Of a stretch of DNA of 6,562 nt, positions 5,915 through 6,562 are shown piece after piece. The notes below the pieces were generated by a model. That model had not been told where the DNA came from. It was given only the letters and a program-made list of their open reading frames with translations, and ran no database searches. A program made the position numbers and the translations under genes. The stretch is from Acidobacteriota bacterium (GTDB lineage: Bacteria > Acidobacteriota > Terriglobia > Bryobacterales > Bryobacteraceae), in assembly GCA_026394095.1 (NCBI GenBank), contig JAPKYY010000852.1, forward strand, positions 1-6,562, read 5' to 3'. The stretch's first letter is position 1. Every line of letters starts with the position of its first letter.

Positions 5915-6562
5915 ATGACGAAGCCACTTTTTGCGTTTCGCATGCTCGCCCCTGTTGCCGCGCTATGCATCCTTAGTCTCTATTCCCAAGTCCCTCAGCC
6001 CAACGGAGCCGGCGTCGAACCCGGTGTCCTCCCTGCAAAATGGATCTCCGGCGGCCCCAAATGTATGGAAGAGCCCGAATGGCAAATCCACGAATACAAC
6101 GCCGATCTCTACATCCTTCGCGAATCCGGCTGCACCCACTACGAAAAACCCTTCCTGTACGTAATCTTCGGCACAGACAAAGTCACCCTCATCGACACCG
6201 GCGCAGGCCAAAACGACATTGCCCGCGTCTACGATCAGGTAGTTGAAAAATGGCTCAAACGCAAGGGCCGCACCTCCATCCAGAAGATGGTCATCCACAC
6301 CCACGGTCATGGCGACCACATCGCTGGCGACCCTCAATTCAAAGATCGCAAAGACATCGAATTCATTCCCTTCGACATCCCTTCCATCCAAAAAGCCTTT
6401 AGCATCACCACCTGGCCCACCACCGTCGGCAAGCTCGACCTCGGCGGCCGCACCCTCGACGTCGTCCCAGTCCCCGGCCACCACAACACCGACGTCGCCT
6501 TCTACGACAAGCGCACCGGCCTGCTCCTGATCGGCGACACTCTCTATCCCTGCCGCCTCTAC
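5915..6562 (+). CDS. Exported metallo-beta-lactamase-fold hydrolase (C-terminus beyond the window)
   Basis: The 216 visible residues show the metallo-beta-lactamase fold in order. FLYVIFGTDKVTLIDTGAG is the first beta-hairpin and Asp. HTHGHGDHIAGD (128 onward) gives the H-x-H-x-D-H metal motif as H130, H132, D134 and H135. GHHNTD supplies H189, and LLIGDTLYP supplies the bridging Asp D208. The family binds one or two metal ions, usually zinc, and hydrolyses esters, thioesters, lactones or beta-lactams; this sequence alone does not say which. Residues 1-24 (Lys3, Arg9, then LAPVAALCILSLYS) look like a signal peptide or membrane anchor, pointing to the periplasm. ATG 5915 gives the best signal peptide; ATG 5900 in the same frame would add five residues. 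Neither has a ribosome site, so a leaderless or SD-independent start is likely. Codon choice is strongly C-ending (ATC, ACC, GGC, GAC), unlike the transglutaminase genes. The gene runs off the right edge. Confidence 0.9.
   Translation, partial: MTKPLFAFRMLAPVAALCILSLYSQVPQPNGAGVEPGVLPAKWISGGPKCMEEPEWQIHEYNADLYILRESGCTHYEKPFLYVIFGTDKVTLIDTGAGQNDIARVYDQVVEKWLKRKGRTSIQKMVIHTHGHGDHIAGDPQFKDRKDIEFIPFDIPSIQKAFSITTWPTTVGKLDLGGRTLDVVPVPGHHNTDVAFYDKRTGLLLIGDTLYPCRLY

Noticed and set aside
5963..6484. Minus-strand frame of 173 codons opposite the metallo-beta-lactamase-fold gene
   Set aside because: The plus strand carries intact metal-binding motifs; the opposite frame is a by-product of its C-ending codons.

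Overview
The window looks like a piece of an acidobacterial chromosome, most likely the Bryobacter/Solibacter side of the phylum. The main clue is a truncated permease of the MacB-like, 'acidobacterial duplicated orphan permease' (ADOP) type. A large secreted beta-helix protein and an exported metallo-beta-lactamase-fold protein, both common in soil Acidobacteria, fit with this. The assignment rests on recognising protein families by eye; no search was run.

Layout: (1) Positions 1-240, minus strand: the N-terminal 80 residues of a YkgJ-type cysteine-cluster protein, cut by the window edge. (2) Positions 358-2760, plus strand: a compact three-gene cassette of two tandem, divergent transglutaminase-like proteins and an N-formylglutamate amidohydrolase-family protein. 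The first junction is a 1-nt TAGTG overlap and the second a near-overlap inside a perfect 9-bp tandem duplication. The genes are therefore probably co-transcribed and translationally coupled. (3) Positions 2627-3604, minus strand: a short ADOP/MacB-like permease that ends antisense to the amidohydrolase gene and lacks most of the family's length. (4) Positions 3701-5608, minus strand: a 635-residue secreted protein with an N-terminal beta-sandwich and a right-handed parallel beta-helix, probably acting on polysaccharide. (5) Positions 5776-5850, minus strand: tRNA-Gly(UCC) with encoded CCA and a readable promoter. (6) Positions 5915-6562, plus strand: the start of an exported metallo-beta-lactamase-fold hydrolase, cut by the right edge.

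The part that most looks like a system is the transglutaminase/transglutaminase/amidohydrolase cassette. By position, the two transglutaminase homologues have complementary gaps in the Cys-His-Asp triad: the first keeps Cys and Asp but has Ala where His is expected, and the second keeps Cys and His but has Cys where Asp is expected. The combination resembles operons built around transglutaminase-like peptidases and amide-bond enzymes, often with ATP-grasp ligases, but no ligase lies in this window. A second curiosity is that the 11 bases directly upstream of the tRNA-Gly gene are exactly complementary to its anticodon arm. No CRISPR array, insertion sequence or convincing intrinsic terminator was found, and no gene-free stretch exceeds about 170 bases.
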